Of a stretch of DNA of 64,000 nt, positions 45,676 through 58,513 are shown in pieces. Position 1 is the first letter of the stretch. Every line of letters begins with the position of its first letter. The DNA comes from Terfezia claveryi (Eukaryota > Ascomycota > Pezizomycetes > Pezizales > Pezizaceae). The position numbers were made by a program, and so were the translations under genes. Below the pieces are notes generated by a model. That model made no database searches and was not told the DNA's origin. It saw nothing but the letters and a program-made list of their open reading frames with translations. The DNA lies in assembly GCA_015179025.1 (NCBI GenBank), contig WHUX01000015.1:124001-188000 (forward strand), in the 5' to 3' direction.

Positions 45676-48600
45676 AGTCCCCATATTTGTGTTTCTAGAT
45701 TGTCCGCTTGCTGACTTTGGACGATTGTCCATCAAATTCCCTCAAATCAACGTTGAGAGCTCCACAGAGACAAAAAGGCTGCGCGGGAGAACGCAGTCTT
45801 AAGTACTCTGTAAGGTGTAATGTAAAGTTGACCGTACTCAAATGCTTCGAGTTTTGTGCTCCTACAAGAATTCCAGCTATATTAACCATCATACACTCCT
45901 GATAACCTTCTGCGCCAAGTTGTGTTGCATCAAGAAAACAGGTGGAGGAAACACAAATCCAAGGCATAGCCGTCATTGAGACATTGACAGGCACTATAGA
46001 ACCCGAATTGGTAAAGCCTGCATCAAGCATTCTGACACCCGTGAATGGAGAAGCTGGAATAAGCCGGACTTTGAGTATGGGAGGGGGGGAGTTGACAGGC
46101 TTAGGCTGCAAATTCCAAATGCCCACCCCTCGCCAACTCAAACTCTGAATAAAGAAATAAAAGAAAAAGGAACCAACCAATTTATGCTGCGGAACTGGAC
46201 TGTAGTTGCGTGCTTGTGCTAGTTGACAGGCAGGAAACTTTCCGGTGGTGCTTGCGTGACCCGTCTTTGACTACCGACCGTCGAGGCTGCGTCCTCTTCT
46301 CCCGCCCCAATTCGTTTCCCACGCTCGATAACCTACGGCAGCTGGCTTCTGTTTCTTCGTATGAATAGGAAAGCCGAAGTATACCGGGAGACTCGGATGC
46401 AGGTTAGGATCGTCTTGTATAGGGTAAATTTCCCGGAATTATCTGGCGGAAAGTATAGTATATGACTTGTATCACCGAGTGATAGTAGTATCGGCTTTTG
46501 CTCCCCGGCGAAACGAGATTATTCCTACGCAGCAAGACTAATGTCTTTAAGCTTATCCGAGCTGATGTAGGTGGGGCGTAGTGGTGGTAGTACAGATTCC
46601 GTGCCCTCGAGTTTGACGACTGGAGGAGTGGGTTGAAATGCACCCACACTGGGTGACTTGCTGAAGCCTCTGGACGTTGTGCCCGAGACCCAACCGGGTG
46701 TCCAGATATTTCCGCCGGCCTCCAATGTGTGCCGTGGGTTTGGTGGCAAGACGTCTTCCCTTTCAGCTGACTTCGTCTTCAAGCTGCTCGTGCTGTAATA
46801 CGATAACATACAACACTGTACTCGAGAGAGCCGCCGTAAGCCCTGGGGAATATCCAACAATCCTCGATCCCAATATATTCAGGTCGACAATTAAACAACA
46901 GGAGGGTGTAAGGCTGTGTTATAATAAAATCTCGGAAGAGCCGTCGAGGGGTGCAGCAGGAAGCCTCAAGCAGTTAAAGACGATGTGGAGGGGTGTGGGA
47001 GTGGAGCGGGGGTCTTCGAGGAGGGGGGGTGCAAGGGGTGGGAAAGTAGGTAAGAGTCGTTAATTTGGCAAGGCAATGTACAGGCAGCTTAAAGGTACCA
47101 CCGATGAGCCGGTAAGAATCGAGCACACACCCCGTCAAGCCGGGGGAAGGGAAAACCAGAGATAGACAGACGACAGGCAAGCCAAGGGAGTGCGTGCGTG
47201 CGTCCGTATGGATATCGATGGGAAGTATGAAGTATGTATGTGAGTGTGTGGGTTAATGGACGAATACCAATGGGCAAGCGTGCAGGCACAGAGCAGAGAA
47301 GTGCTCGCTATGTGTGCAAGATATGCCAAATCGCCCACCTTACACCTCCCGCTGCTCTGCCGGTTTGCCTGTGGAATAACGTGAATCAACGAACGAACAA
47401 GCGAACGGTAATATGATGAGAGGACGGAAGGGATCGAACAGACAGCCACAAAGCGGACCTGCTAGTCCTCACTGGGGCAGGCCGTTCGGCGCAGACACCT
47501 GTGGACCGCCAAAAAAAAAAGAAACCAGAGCAAGAAGTGCAACGGCATACCACTCCCACTACTGAAACAGCACGGGCGTCATATCATATCGGGTAGCACG
47601 TCCAGTCTTAGTCTTGGGGGGTGCGAGGGGGGGAACCAAGTAAGCCCCGTACCACACATATTTCCCTACTGGTCGCTCAATGTCCGCCGCAGATCATGAT
47701 ATGTGGATGCATTGGCTACGGGTTGACAGACCAGGGGAGGGCGGGCTAGACAGGGAGGGGGGGCAAGGAGGAGAGGGAGTTGACATGGACGGCGGGAGCG
47801 CAAGGTGGAGTTGGGCATGAGAAGATTGCAGCCAGGCTACGAGAGATGAGCTACCTAGCATGAAGGGCCGACCTCTCCATGGGCCAACCTCTCATATCCA
47901 GGGCTACGAGGGGACAAGGACTGTGATGTTACGCCCCGGATCGAGCAAAGCAATCCTGGTACCTACCAGTTCTCATTATCAGTTAGTGTCTGAGCATATT
48001 TTAAAGTGCAAGTAACAGGAAAAAATAAGAACATGTAAGAGGAGACGTAACGTAGCGGACCAGAGCATGACAGGGCCCGCAGCAGGCCTACGGATTTGCT
48101 ACTCCTCCGAACACGCCTATCGTTGTCACATTTCCCCTTCGTTCCTGCTGACTTTTGGACCTGGTAGACTGAACCTGGCATCCATACAGCTATGGACCAA
48201 AATACTACTTACACAGTCCGACCCCTTCGTAACCCCTGCGCGATCAAGACAAAAACCGCCGGCAACTTCCCCCCAATAGCCCTTGATCTGACTTGACCAC
48301 ATGTTTGCAACCCCCACCCACCCGAAATAACCCTCCCCAGCTCGTAGTTATGGGTTCCCCCCCTACACCGACGGAAGCAATAATGAAATCCCTGGGTCAC
48401 CGATGGTAATAAGCCCAATTCCCAAACTGAACCTGCAAAGTCTTTTTTCGGACATGGCGACTAGCTGGATCTAGCGAGCAGCCCTGATGGGGGTATTGGG
48501 GCATTTGCAGATCGCCACTATTTCAAACCTGCGCGTAGCTGTGACTGCAGCTGAGCAAGCCACCTGGCTCATGGAACCTTGTTTGGCCGCTGGGGCATAA

Positions 48601-50029
48601 ACAGGGGCCTTGATCCCATGCCCACCGCTCTGTTTCGCTAATCTCGTCTCGTCCGCCCTCCTTTGGTTCGAGTTTTGCACTAGTTCCAGGTCAGAAAGCG
48701 CCGGTTTCTGCAGTTGCAGTTGCAGTAACGGTGCGTGCGAGTGCGCCCAGCCGGGGCGTTATACGTAAATGTTCGCGGCTGTGCAACATCAATAACCGGG
48801 GGTATATGTATGTGTCTTCGAAGCTGCGATCGATAGCTGAAAAAAAAAAAAGTTCCGAGAGACAGAACTCCCAACAGTTCTTCCCTCCCGCGCCCCGAAA
48901 CCGACTTGCGTCGGCATGGCATGACTAGGCATGTCCCGGAGAATGACAGGTACTGCGCCATGTGGCTTGTTATGTTAAAAAAGTAATTCTTGGGAGTTGC
49001 ACTAGAGTTGCAGAGGCTCTAACGTACATGGTTCCAATCATGACGAAATGGTTGCTGCTATAAGCCAAGCCATGCCAGTAACGATAACCCCCACCAAATA
49101 AGGAAGTCAGCTCGAAGCCTGCGTTACTGATTTCTGGGAAGCGAGGTGGCCAGCCTGCTGTTCATCATGTTCTCTTTAATTCAGGAGATGTCAATCGAGC
49201 TCATGCCATCCTGCTCATCCGTCAGGTCTCGCTGACCAACGATTAAGTTCTAATATTATAAAAACTGGCATGGCTGTCATTCTAGCTGGCATACGGAAAT
49301 GCCTTCCGCCATTGTAATATATCTCCCTCGTATTTGGGGATCGTTTTTCACATTGATCTCCACCGCCAAATGTCGCGAGCAGGGGGCTTACTTAGTGGCG
49401 AGGCAAACAAACCCACACAGTCATCTGAGCAACCTTGTTGCACAGAAATTCCCCACGGCTTTTTCTAGAATAGGAGTATAAAAAGTGTAAGTCCATGACC
49501 ATATGATTTGGCCTGACCCCAGTCAGTATATGCATGCGAGGCCAAGTACCAAAGGGGATCGGTAGGGTGTCTTGCATACTTAGGACCTCACATGGGTGGA
49601 GGTGCTGGTCATTGGAAATGCAATTGGAGCTGAACAGCGTGGTATGATCGATCGACCGGCGGTACCGGTAGTTGCAGAAAGACGTTGGAGAAAAAGTAAA
49701 TAATAAAACAAGACAGCCGTTGAACACCTGCACATGCTTCAACGGTGTCTATCGTATCATGCCGTGGGAGATCGGCAGCTCAGAAAAGAAAAAACGGCCG
49801 GCCGAATCGTGTATCTCAGTCGATACCACGGGGAAAGCGCATAAATAGCAAGGTCGAAAGCACCACAAATAAGAAAGCAAAAAAGCCACCCGTCGGATTT
49901 CATGTCATGAATCGTCCAGAGGGCTAGTACGCCGTTAATTGTCATTTTTGTCAATCTCCGCGTCAATCGATTCAATGAAGATCAAGCCCCGAGACAACGG
50001 ACATGGCAACTATAACGTTAGCACTAGAC

Positions 50030-50043
50030 TAGTCTGGTTGCAC
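50030..50043 (+). repeat. TAGTCTGG micro-insertion with weak flanking repeat
   Basis: TAGTCTGGTTGCAC is flanked by GCACTAGAC (50021-50029) and CATCTAGAC (50044-50052). The last six bases match. Two inverse ends (AACCAGACTA at 50201-50210 and AAACCAGACTA at 50225-50235) lie 160-190 bases downstream, so a longer, decayed element of about 180-206 bp is an alternative reading. Confidence 0.45.
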
Positions 50044-51405
50044 CATCTAGACCAACCTATGACTTTTGTATAGTCTGACATCCGGCAAAGGCACGCGCTG
50101 GTGTTGAGTGATCTCCCTGGTCGTATACGTAAAGTAGCTCCAGCATGCCGCCACTCCGAGTCAAAATAACGGTCGTTGATTCCTGCTCGGACAACACTGC
50201 AACCAGACTAAACGTAGGTACCTGAAACCAGACTAATGATAGCTATACATTACTTCATTAGTATCGCAACGTCTCTCAAACTACGAGGGTCTGATCGAGA
50301 CTAAAATTAATCACAATCCAGCGAAAGTGAGTTTGTTAGAAAGCCAAGACAAATGATTCCTTATCCCAATTGCCTGCCATATTTTGAGAACCCCAGATTT
50401 GAACTTTTATAGTTGCACCATTGGTATTCTGAGTTGGATACTCTTAGATAATAACACAGAGCTGAATGGCTCAAAGTGGACCTAGAGGCCTGCTGTAGTT
50501 GTCATTGCGCTGCTTTATAATTACCGCTTGGCGATGCTCTCGTACTAGGGTCCGGATACGTAGGTATGTAGTTCCCGATCACCTGGCCTTGGTTCGCTTG
50601 TAAGTTCCAGTAATTGATCTGCCAGTTGTTCATTGAGTGCCCCACGGTATCGCCTTCCATTTTCAGCCAATTCACTTCATATTCGGCCAATCTGTCCATA
50701 TTTCATATTTGTTGGTAACGTCAAGCTGCCCCATGCCAAGATAGCCGCCAGCGTTTGTTCACATGAACTTCCAGGTGGATGCAATATAAGATCCCTGTTC
50801 AATATATTTTGGCAGGAATGTTTGTAAGGCTTCACCGTGATGGATTGAGTTGGACAACCGTCGATCGCTGCTTATGGGACCCTGCTCTCCCCTTATTGGA
50901 ACCATGCTGGAGTGTTGCAAGACGGTAAAATAGGCTTCCAGATATCGATCAACAGCTCTACGGAGTACCAAGCGGCTCGGGTACGCCCCACTCTTATGTA
51001 ATTGACGAAGAATCCGCACACCGTCGACTGTTAATGATCAATAGCAGCAGGATAATACGCAGGTATCGCATATGGCTGTTGCACCCGATGGTTGATCCCA
51101 TGATTTTTATCTGCCTCCCATTATTTCTATTGACATAACTGGGAACGCTGCACCTTTTCTCCTGCTTACAGTCCCTGCACGTCGTGCTGTGTCAGAACTT
51201 AGCTTTCCTCTACCGTTAACCGGAATGACTATACTGGTAATATATTAATCGCGGTATAAAATTACATCATAAGCCTCAGAATAAAAAGGGGAGGGAAAAT
51301 CCAATACACCCAAGCTGGGAAAGATACAGTGCATGGTTTGTTGCTGGGCGCAAGGAGAAAGGAGATACCACTGTATGTGCGCTACAGTCGCTAAATGGCT
51401 CAATC

Positions 51406-51510
51406 ACTAGTCTGGCTAGCGAGCAGTTGCTTGCGATAATACAGCATACCTTAGTTAGGTAGTAGGCTTCAGGACTAACGCTTAGCCCTACCTAGGGCAA
51501 CCAGACTAGT
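51406..51510. mobile_element. 105-bp MITE-like element with TAGTCTGG inverted ends
   Basis: It begins ACTAGTCTGGCTAGC and ends GGGCAACCAGACTAGT, giving an inverted repeat of ten exact bases (ACTAGTCTGG) and partial similarity beyond. A second inner inverted similarity (TTAGTTAGGTAG against CCTACCTAGG) adds hairpin potential. No matching 9-bp direct repeat is seen at the borders. It is the best candidate here for a longer member of the micro-insertion family. Confidence 0.5.
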
Positions 51511-51967
51511 ATTGGCCCACCTTCAAAGGATATCCATCTGTATTCTATTCTAGAATAGCTATGCAAGCACTGTTAGTGCTAACCAAACAAATATCACATA
51601 TCAGCTTTGTTTGGGTCCCATAGACGTTTACGTTCAACAGGTGGCGTCCATCCGGGGCGCGAAGTGTCTCAGGTGTACACCAAAGAGGAATCATGTGCCT
51701 GTAGAAAGCCAGATACAGAAATCCTTTCTGCATGTTTAAGATTTGGATTTGCCTGCAGTTGCGATAGTACGCGTGACAAATAAACATGTAACCCCTAGTT
51801 GGTTAGATTCTAACATGCGTAACGCAGCAATCAGTGGAACGCCACCAAGAAAGAACTGGATCAGATGAGAGCGGCATGAGAGTCCATCTTCTAGAGTGGA
51901 ATTTCCTTGCAAACGACCTTTCAGTCCATGATCTTGCCAACGTCTGATGTGAAATGTTGGTGTAGGC

Positions 51968-51980
51968 TAGTCTGGTTACC
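51968..51980 (+). repeat. TAGTCTGG element end without flanking repeat
   Basis: TAGTCTGGTTACC matches the common end over its first ten bases. No 9-bp duplication is recognisable, so it is counted only as a remnant. Confidence 0.35.
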
Positions 51981-54900
51981 CAGGGAAATTGTCATAAAAA
52001 TCGTTGAGGTGGATGTCACACCGCTTTGAAGATTTTGCAGAGGCTTATTTTGTTCCAATACAGTGGCTTACCTCTCTCACCAAGGTCAGCTTTCGATGTA
52101 CAAGATACGGGCTCGGCAGCAAAAAGTGTTTTGCCAGCCTGACCTTTTTGTATAACAGCTAAGAATAAAAGCTCATATGCTGATCAGCCTTTTACCTGCG
52201 TGGCCATTATCAACATGATTCACGTTTGATATCCGTTGTTTTGTTCTTACCGCAACGCCACAATTCTCGAACATGAAATATCGACCCAACCGTCGATTGT
52301 GGTTCCTTGCATTCATTAAGCCAAATCGGCATATTGTCTGACTGAGCCCTCGAACTGACTCTTCAGACATGGAGAAATCCTAGTTTTCCGAAGATGGTCG
52401 CAGCACATTACTCATTGTTGGCTCGCTGAGATGGGAGTTCAAAAACCGATACATTTTCCGTGTTTACACCCGGAGGGGTGCTGCTCCAGTCTGGCCCAAT
52501 TTAGACTTCTGGCTGAAATTAGTCGCAGCATTAGTTCGGAGATCGGAGACCATATTTGGCAAGGTCCGGATTGGACCATTTATTAGTACAACAGAGAGTT
52601 TTAAAACCAATTTGTTTTGCGTATCATGTGGTTCACTTGAGTATTTGTATCATCGCCTTCCATTGACCTCTGGTGGGACTTTTTTCAACTCCCATTCCTG
52701 CCACGGAATCAACCCGTAATGTACCCAACTGTGAATCTCGCTTTTTTAATCCGCTGTTTCCCAATCCCCTGCACTGGCGTTGGATCCCCGCCTTCGCCGA
52801 CATAGCCTTCTGATCCAGGCAAGCCTGTTGATAATGCAAGCATGCAAGACGCATGAAGTAAACATTGAGAGCCAGTCCCTGATGTCTTTTCAGTACAATC
52901 AAAATATGAGCTTTTATTATTCCACCCCCTTGCTTTTTGCCTGCAAGTGTTGGTGAAATAAATTCCTGCCCAATCCAAGTGAATGTTAGCCCTATCCGTA
53001 GGTTGAATGGTGGCTGTCGGGTATCAGTTGGCACCGGTTACCCGCTTGATCACCAAATCTATGGGTTTCTTTCACTTCCGCATACTGAGAATAATGCAGT
53101 CCTGTCAGACACCACCTAGACTGTCCTCCACGCTTTGGGCTGGACATGCAGCCTATCCGCAAGGGTCACTAGGAAAATGGCATGTAGCGGGTCTCAACGG
53201 TTTCGGCAGATATCGTGTAAACTGCTCAGCGTGTATTTCAAGCGGGGAGCGCACAACGATCCTTGCAACGGTGAGACATGGGAATTCGGTGCATGGCATC
53301 GGGCGACTGACTATGAAATCAACCTTCTCTTGAATTCATTGGCTTGACAGAGGCACATGCGCTGCAATAATAAGGCCAGAAGTCTCAGAGCTGTAGATGG
53401 TACGAGAATGCGGACCCAGATTGTCCACAGCAGTCTTATATTGATACCCTGTCCAAGGTGTGGTGCCACCGCCCAGTATCAGATGTCATGTTAGCCTATC
53501 TCGCAACCTTTAGTTGCAGCCACTAGCAATTGAAGTTCCGTACTCTGTAGCTGCATTCCGTACCGGGGTACAGTCAGTATATCACTGCGGGCTCCTACGA
53601 ACCCACTAACACAACAGTCTGTGTGGTGTGCCTAAGTCTATGCATTTGTTTCTGCACCTGTCATTGTAGCATTTGACCCGGGCGAGAGTTCCAGCCATAG
53701 AAATTGTCTGGGCTATCTGTATATGGTAGTGTATGTTACCAAATGCTAAAAAAAGAAACCAGGTATCAGCAATATCCTTTCTACCATGATCCAGACACTT
53801 CGAATACTTACATAAAAAGAGGGGTAGAGCCACGAAAGTCGAATGGATACCCGTATTCATCATGCGTACACGGCAAACTTGGATACCTAGAAGCATCAAT
53901 AATTATTCCTTTTTCTCCTAAAGCATGGCTTGCCACGAAGCGAGGCTGTAGTGGTTCCATAGTGATTTTATAAGTTGGATCAAATTGGTGGTTAGTTTTC
54001 AGCAGCGTGATGTGTGAAATTCTTTTCCTAGGGACTAAGTAGGGCATCTGTTAGTGCCCAGTTCCAAATCCTCAAATAGACATGAGATGAAGAGGGCTAC
54101 ATTACGTTAACGGCTACTAATTCGTTCAGACGAACAGTTATGTCAAAACAGACCCCTATAGGACATGAAGCCCCTTGCTAAAAGCTTTCCCTATCGGCTT
54201 TGAAATACTAATGTGATAGAGGAAGCCGCCGTGCGTTCGACTGCACTACACCGAGGGCCTGCCTATCAAATCATTGTGTGTCTTAGCATATAGTTAACCT
54301 TACTCGAATGGGGACTTCCTTTTCTGATATTTTAGCCAGAGGGTTTGGTAATCCTCGATGCTAGTTCATTAGTCAATACAGAACATCTTCCTTCGTTAGG
54401 GAGACGCTGGATTGCTTATAGTGTGTGTAGGTCTTACGGAGCCATCACAGGGGCAGTCTTCGGCCTTCCAACGAAGGAAGTGATGATATGGATGGACACA
54501 TGTCTGCTGTGAGAGCGGAAGCACAGAGTTGCATGTCGAGTTTACCCACAAGTGTGAATAAGAGTTTCCAGTTGCTGTTTCGAGGGGCTGAGGTGAGGAC
54601 CGTGAGGTCTGTGGAAAATCTTAGTGGGGAGGGCCAGTCTCACACGAAGAGGGCTAATACATAGCCCTTAGTTCCACGCCTAGAATGCGGAACTCCCTCG
54701 ATAGTGGGGCACTCCGTTGGTCCACCGCAATTCCTGATTACTTCTTTGCCCTCCTAGAGTGGTTAGAAGAGTGCCCCCTGGTTCTACAAACCGACCCTCC
54801 AGTTGAATGGTCTAGCAACAAACGAGCATGGAGTTAAGCCTTCCTTCCGATGATATCTCAGCTCACTAGTGCTTCCCCGGGATCCTTACTTCTTGATACC

Positions 54901-57769
54901 CATATGCATTCGCCGCAGCGTAAGGCAGTATTTCGACTTCCCTCCCAAACATGCCTTACCCGCTTAATGCCTGATCCTGATGAAACTATCCTTCCTCTGC
55001 TTCTTCTGGGATTGACCCTAACAGTTCCGTATACCTAGTTTCCAGCTCCATAGCTGAGTATTCAGGTGCGACCCTATGCTTGCCGTGATGTACATTGACT
55101 GATATGTGTATGTAAAAGGATGTAGAAAAATGCAGAGAATGTTTCACCGGAGGTACAATAACCAGCATCATTCCCTGTCCAAGCCGGCGCCTAGTCTACT
55201 CGGCTTCATGAAAGCAAGAGCAACTAAATCAATCTTTGATCACACTGAAGTCACATCATGATTTCGCTCCAAGGATCTCCCTCACAGCATATCCTATTAT
55301 GCTTATTAAGAGATGGAACCATTTAACAAGCCACGCTGCCACACTGCAGGTATATGTCGGGGATCAAGCTTGGTTCAGGAAGTCTTTGTAGGTTGATAAG
55401 TACTGACTGATAAGTTAGGCGGCTGCCGATTTTAGAAACTGCAAGAAAGGGCCACACCCTGTGGTTCGGACGAATTGAATTTTATTTCTTGCCTTCAGGA
55501 AATAATTGTTCACAGTGTGAAACAGCTCCCTTCGGTTTCGCAGTTTCGGGGGTGTTTGGGAGCCAATCAGGCTATGTGTTTGGTGGGAAACGAGCTCCAG
55601 GGCTGGAATATTCGACAAAGCCCCCGTTTGACAGCATGCAGTCATGGATAGCAAATGTCAGTTTCCCATGCAGGGATGCCACTCCCCCGCTGTCCAGACA
55701 ACCGGGCTATGACTGAGTGGCCCTAAACAACTAAATTGAATTCCATGGTGTGTATTGTAAGGGAGTGATGGTTGACCGCGGTGGAACGAAATCTATTATA
55801 TTCAAGCTGCTTTTTCGTCCGGTTGAAGGGAAGGGTCATTGTCAGAAAGTATTCCACTAGGAAGTCGACGGTATGTTATGCCCGATTTCCTCCGGTATTC
55901 CTTGCGTAATTTTATTCCTGTTATACTGCTGCGGAAGAGAAACGTGTGTCTGAAATTCAAGGTTTTTGCTGTATTATAGCGGAAGATTGTTCAGCTCGGA
56001 TGTTGTGAAGAGACTGAAAGATTGAGAGGGGTTCCCACAAGATTGGTAGGAGTTGTACGTTTTATGGCTGGGCTACGGGCTTGACTTACCTGTTATTGCA
56101 GGATTCGAAACGGTTCGGTTACTGCGTTGCAAGGTGGGAGAGCAAATGGTTTTATTGCTGTTGCTGGGACCAGGCCGGTGGGTGCATCGCAGACTTGCCC
56201 GGTGACCCTATCAGACCACTTTTTCTGACATGTTGCAACTTAGGGCAATTAACCAAGGTTTGGAAGTGATACCGAACATCTTATAGCTGGTTAAGCATTG
56301 CAAGCTTAGCCAGGACCGGCCCTCTAGGAATTAAATCACGTACAGCATAGGCCGTCTTTCTCCTGCGGGTTTGCAACCCGTCAGGTTCCAGTTCCTGCAT
56401 ACCATGGCTTTTAATGAGCGTAAAGTATATCTACTTAGGTATGTGATCGACGATGTATTTCCTAACCCATCTCTCAACCCTAGGCCTATGATCTCAAGTC
56501 CTAACCCAACACCTTTAAGAAGAATTGGATTGATTAGCATCAACGAACCGGGGAGAAACCGAAAGCCTCATTTCCCTGAAGTCGAGTTCCCGCGCTCGCA
56601 CCGGAGATACTACAGGCGCCGGGCCTTTGCGACCTGTTTTGCATATAACGTCTATGTTGGCGTTCGTAGCATTTGACAGGGGGCACGGGCTCATACAGCG
56701 TGGCTTGACAACTTTGACAGGTCGCTGGGCGATCTCAAATATTGAACGACGGCCCACGCCACAGGACCGAGCTCAACAAGATGTATGAATCAAGCAGCTT
56801 GCATATATAGCTGCATGACGGTTTCAGTGTGTTTCTGGTGCCGAACAGTGCATGATGCTAGCCAAGTAGAGAATAGGGTAGAGGGATCAATGAGGACGTT
56901 ACTGGGAATGGAAGATGGGCCGCATCAAGACAATGAAGTGGCTGAGAGTTACCCGGGAGATAATAGGAAGATCTAGGAGTCATGATCACAATTGCAATGT
57001 CTGGGCTCCGTATTCTTCTGGCAGGCAGAGCAGAAATCACGAGTTCTGTGATCGCATTACGTTCTCATCTCTGGATCAAGTACATATAATGGTATAAGGA
57101 GGGGTAAATGTTGGAGCACCATGAGGGTAACAGCATTCATTTTTTTTTTTTTTGTTTAATTTGGCACAGCTTGTATTTGTATATTGATATTAGGAGGACC
57201 CTACTTAGACCTTAATTAGGATGAATATTTCGAAATGGCGGGAGATGACCAATCTATGGTCCGCCGTGTGATTCTACAACAAAGGCCGAAGACATACTAG
57301 TGCATTGTTTTTGTTTACTCACTTCTGTGTGCATGGCAACTGCGAGCTAACTACCTAGCTGCAAACGACTTAGTGCCCGAAATTTGCATGGCCTAGCGCT
57401 GCATAGAGTATTTCCCAGCACTCGGCAGAAAGCAAAACGTTCCCAACGCTCAGCAAAAGGGCCGCATCGGCATCGCCAGGTAACTTACTCGCTTCCATGC
57501 TTTTAGCTCCCGGTTCATACGACAATCCGTCACTCGGCTGCTGGTTCGTGGAGGGTCCATTGTGACAGAGGAAGAGACGGACGCAGAGCCAGATCAAACG
57601 CAGTCTCCTACGCCGCGAAACGGAGAAAACGACCGTACTGTCTGGTACTTACACTACATTCATACATCTGAGTGACGGCCTGATCAACACGCGGTTGCCA
57701 CACTCGTCCTCCGCCACCGCAGGCCTATCCCCGTACGCTGCTCCAAAATTCGAAACACAGCAATAACCC

Positions 57770-57860
57770 CATACATACGTACATACATACATAACTACAT
57801 ACATAACTGCATAAATACATACATCCATCATACATACACACACCACACACACATCACTCA
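57770..57860. repeat. TACA/CACA microsatellite
   Basis: Interrupted repeats of TACA with a short CACA run (ACATACATACATAAC and variants, then ACACACCACACACAC) cover about 90 bases, some 0.7 kb before the BimA start codon. Confidence 0.8.
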
Positions 57861-58096
57861 CCCATACAAGCGGACACCAGGCCTAACCGCGACACAGCCA
57901 GCTGGACCACGCCTGCACCCCCTACCTAGGTCTAGGCAGCTACATACACGCCCCACACGTAAGCACCCAAGCAACGCAGGCCGTGGCTGGCAGACTCTCG
58001 CGGAAGACGTTGAGGACCAGCGCTTCCTCGCTTTGCTCGCCTATTCACCCTGCAGCGTGAGCGAAGGGCACAACACTCATTTCTCCCCGTCGATAG

Positions 58097-58513
58097 CACA
58101 AGGTAGCCAAACTGTTTCTCCTGTCGCCCCTCCTTCCGTTTTCTCGCAAGCGAACTGGCTCTCCTCCTCCTGCTCCCTCGTCGCCGTTACCGGACTTACC
58201 CCCCCCACATGAGCCTCCACCCCCGGAGCAAAACACACCAAGCAAAGATCCTCGTCCTCACAAGCACCACTGGCACTTTGGGAAGAGCCTCTTTGGTACT
58301 CTTTCATCCAAAGCAAACAATAATAATCAAAACATCACCGGTATTGCTACTACGAGCACCACAACCAGCAAAACCATCGTCCCCCACGGCCCATCACTAA
58401 CCCCTGCCCCCATCATCGGCATCGGCATTGGTATCAGCATCGGCATCCACGGCATCAGCTATCACGAAGACGACGACTACGAGCACGGCACCGAGACGGC
58501 AGGTATCCCGATC
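58097..58513 (+). other. Open frame in phase with BimA but lacking an ATG
   Basis: From the stop at 58094-58096 to the BimA ATG at 58514 the BimA frame is open for about 139 codons without any ATG. It reads as a Pro/Ser/Asn-rich, protein-like sequence: RTGSPPPAPSSPLP, PPHEPPPPEQNTPSKD, HHWHFGKSLFGTLSSK, then an odd Ile-Gly run (IIGIGIGISIGIHG) encoded by imperfect GGCATC repeats. It could be an N-terminal extension supplied by an unrecognised upstream exon, the exon of another gene, or a chance open GC-rich leader. Confidence 0.35.

Larger units (their letters stand above)
45676..58093. other. Very long gene-poor spacer (about 12.4 kb)
   Basis: No recognisable protein family. The first 2-3 kb probably include the promoter and leader of the homeobox gene; an open minus-strand frame at 46860-46525 in it has no motif. 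Further frames with some coding look but no family are 54047-53808 (minus) and 53007-53333 (plus). The tract holds TAGTCTGG-family remnants at 50030, 50203, 50228, 51408-51508 and 51968, poly-A/T runs (48840, 57140) and a TACA microsatellite near 57775. Decayed mobile DNA is the best overall reading. Confidence 0.55.

Noticed and set aside
51408..51508. 9-bp target duplication for the 105-bp MITE-like element
   Set aside because: The border nonamers CTCAATCAC and GTATTGGCC do not match, so I list the element from its inverted ends only.
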